Source: Firmicutes bacterium UBA1393 (GTDB lineage: Bacteria > Bacillota > DTU025). From it: 6,245 nucleotides of DNA. Each line of letters starts with the position of its first letter. Positions within the stretch are counted from its first letter, which is position 1. Below, piece by piece: positions 5,852-6,245 of this stretch. The stretch is taken from contig DBQN01000059.1 in the NCBI GenBank assembly GCA_002305255.1, positions 1 to 6,245 of the forward strand, given 5' to 3'. Under the pieces are notes generated by a model that was not told the DNA's origin, searched no databases, and saw only the letters and a program-made list of their open reading frames with translations. The position numbers and the translations under genes were made by a program.

Positions 5852-6054
5852 TAGCTGATCAACGCTCCTGTTCTCCCCATCATCCATCTCCGCAGAGTCC
5901 TCCCCATCAGTTCGCCGTGGTAGTCTATATACCTCTGTGGCAGCAGCGGCGACGTGTCAATATCGATCAGGCTGGTTGCCCACGTGAAATCGCCGTCAGC
6001 CATGTGTTGGGCACCTGGGCGCGCGCGGAGGGTCTCTCGCGCTGGGCAGACCAA
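5851..6054 (-). CDS. Small unrecognised ORF coupled to the LysE-family gene (real small gene or remnant)
   Basis: This is a 67-residue ORF starting at TTG 6054 with a strong GGGGAGG site (6070-6064) 9 nt upstream. It ends in TAA whose last base begins the ATG of the exporter gene (TAATG), the classic arrangement for translational coupling. The protein is soluble, rich in Arg, Thr and aromatic residues, with no signal peptide or membrane helix. The stretch DFTWATSLIDIDTSPLLPQR (residues 22-41) looks like genuine protein and could be the C-terminal piece of a larger enzyme. The frame is closed by a TAG about 13 codons before the TTG, so if it is a remnant the 5' part is gone. A later start at ATG 6003 (50 residues) is possible. 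I do not recognise the family; the gene-like signals are the start site and the coupling. Confidence 0.4.
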   Translation of the reverse strand: MVCPARETLRARPGAQHMADGDFTWATSLIDIDTSPLLPQRYIDYHGELMGRTLRRWMMGRTGALIS

Positions 6055-6079
6055 TCCGCTCGTCCTCCCCGCAACCCTA

Positions 6080-6107
6080 TTCCTACTACACTAGAGCTGA
6101 TATCCAA
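6080..6107 (-). promoter_or_regulatory. Possible promoter for the small ORF/LysE-type gene pair
   Basis: On the minus strand TTGGAT (6107-6102) and TAGGAA (6085-6080) are 16 nt apart, loosely matching sigma-70 -35 and -10 boxes. They lie in the most AT-rich patch of the 190-base end region, 10 nt before the GGGGAGG ribosome site. The -10 box is poor, and a leaderless or more distant promoter cannot be excluded. Confidence 0.22.
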
Positions 6108-6117
6108 GACTGCTCCG

Positions 6118-6232
6118 TGTGGAGGCAACAGCGACGTAGATGCCTCTGGCTGGAGGAGTTCGGCCGAGTCACGCCTCCATCTAGAGGTGAGAGGCTGGAT
6201 CCAGGGGCGACGACGGGGAGCAAAGGAGAAGA
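6118..6232 (+). other. Palindrome-rich non-coding region, possible leader of an off-window + strand gene
   Basis: No convincing gene is seen. TGGAGGC (6120-6126) and GCCTCCA (6173-6179) form a 7-bp inverted repeat enclosing 46 nt. Inside it CCTC (6143-6146) can pair with GAGG (6153-6156), or GCCTCT (6142-6147) can pair outward with AGAGGC (6190-6195). CTGGATCCAG (6195-6204) and TCGGCCGA (6160-6167) are perfect palindromes. The arrangement would suit a structured 5' leader read on the + strand before the ATG at 6233. Confidence 0.3.
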
Positions 6233-6245
6233 ATGCCCCGCGGGG
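6233..6245 (+). CDS. Possible start of a gene running off the right edge
   Basis: ATG at 6233 is preceded by AAAGGAG (6222-6228) with a short 4-nt spacer, one of the closest matches to a Shine-Dalgarno site in the window. Only four codons (M-P-R-G) are visible, so the product is unknown. The palindrome CCCCGCGGGG (6236-6245) falls inside these codons. Confidence 0.35.

Overview
The window is about 6.2 kb of GC-rich bacterial DNA (estimated by eye at about 60% G+C). Genes are closely packed and most are preceded by purine-rich Shine-Dalgarno sites; GTG and TTG starts appear beside ATG. Strong GGAGG/AAGGAG sites, a heterodimeric ABC exporter with one degenerate ATP site, and a HAD-IIA phosphatase would all fit a high-GC Firmicute-like (Bacillota) anaerobe. 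That placement is inference: there is no rRNA or marker gene here.

Layout. Bases 1-654 (+) hold the 3' part of a HAD class IIA sugar-phosphatase-type hydrolase whose N-terminus lies off the left edge. A GC-rich hairpin follows. Convergent to it, 706-1302 (-) encodes an exported protein of unknown function. Bases 1303-1580 form a divergent regulatory region with short tandem GC repeats, a possible extended -10 element, and a highly structured leader of about 125 nt that may contain a pseudoknot and a 26-codon leader peptide. The main operon follows: two half-size ABC exporter subunits (1581-3371 and 3361-5259, +) that overlap by 11 bp. Beyond it, on the other strand, is an EamB/YfiK-type LysE/RhtB amino-acid exporter (5231-5851, -), whose 3' end overlaps the second ABC gene by 29 bp. 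A 67-codon unrecognised ORF (5852-6054 plus a shared base, -) is joined to it by a TAATG stop/start overlap. The last 190 bases are non-coding and palindrome-rich, and end in a Shine-Dalgarno-like site and ATG that could start a + strand gene running off the right edge.

How the genes work together. The ABC pair is the core. Subunit 1 has a canonical LSGGQ but a degenerate Walker B (Asp for the catalytic Glu) and switch loop (Gln for His). Subunit 2 has a canonical Walker B and His but a degenerate LSQGQ signature. The two are therefore complementary halves of one asymmetric exporter, as in TM287/288, LmrCD and BmrCD. With the RhtB-type exporter next door, the window is dominated by efflux functions, though nothing in the sequence fixes the substrates. 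I found no mobile element, CRISPR array or tRNA. I saw no wholly new system; the least explained parts are the structured leader of the ABC operon, the secreted orphan protein, and the small ORF coupled to the LysE-type gene.
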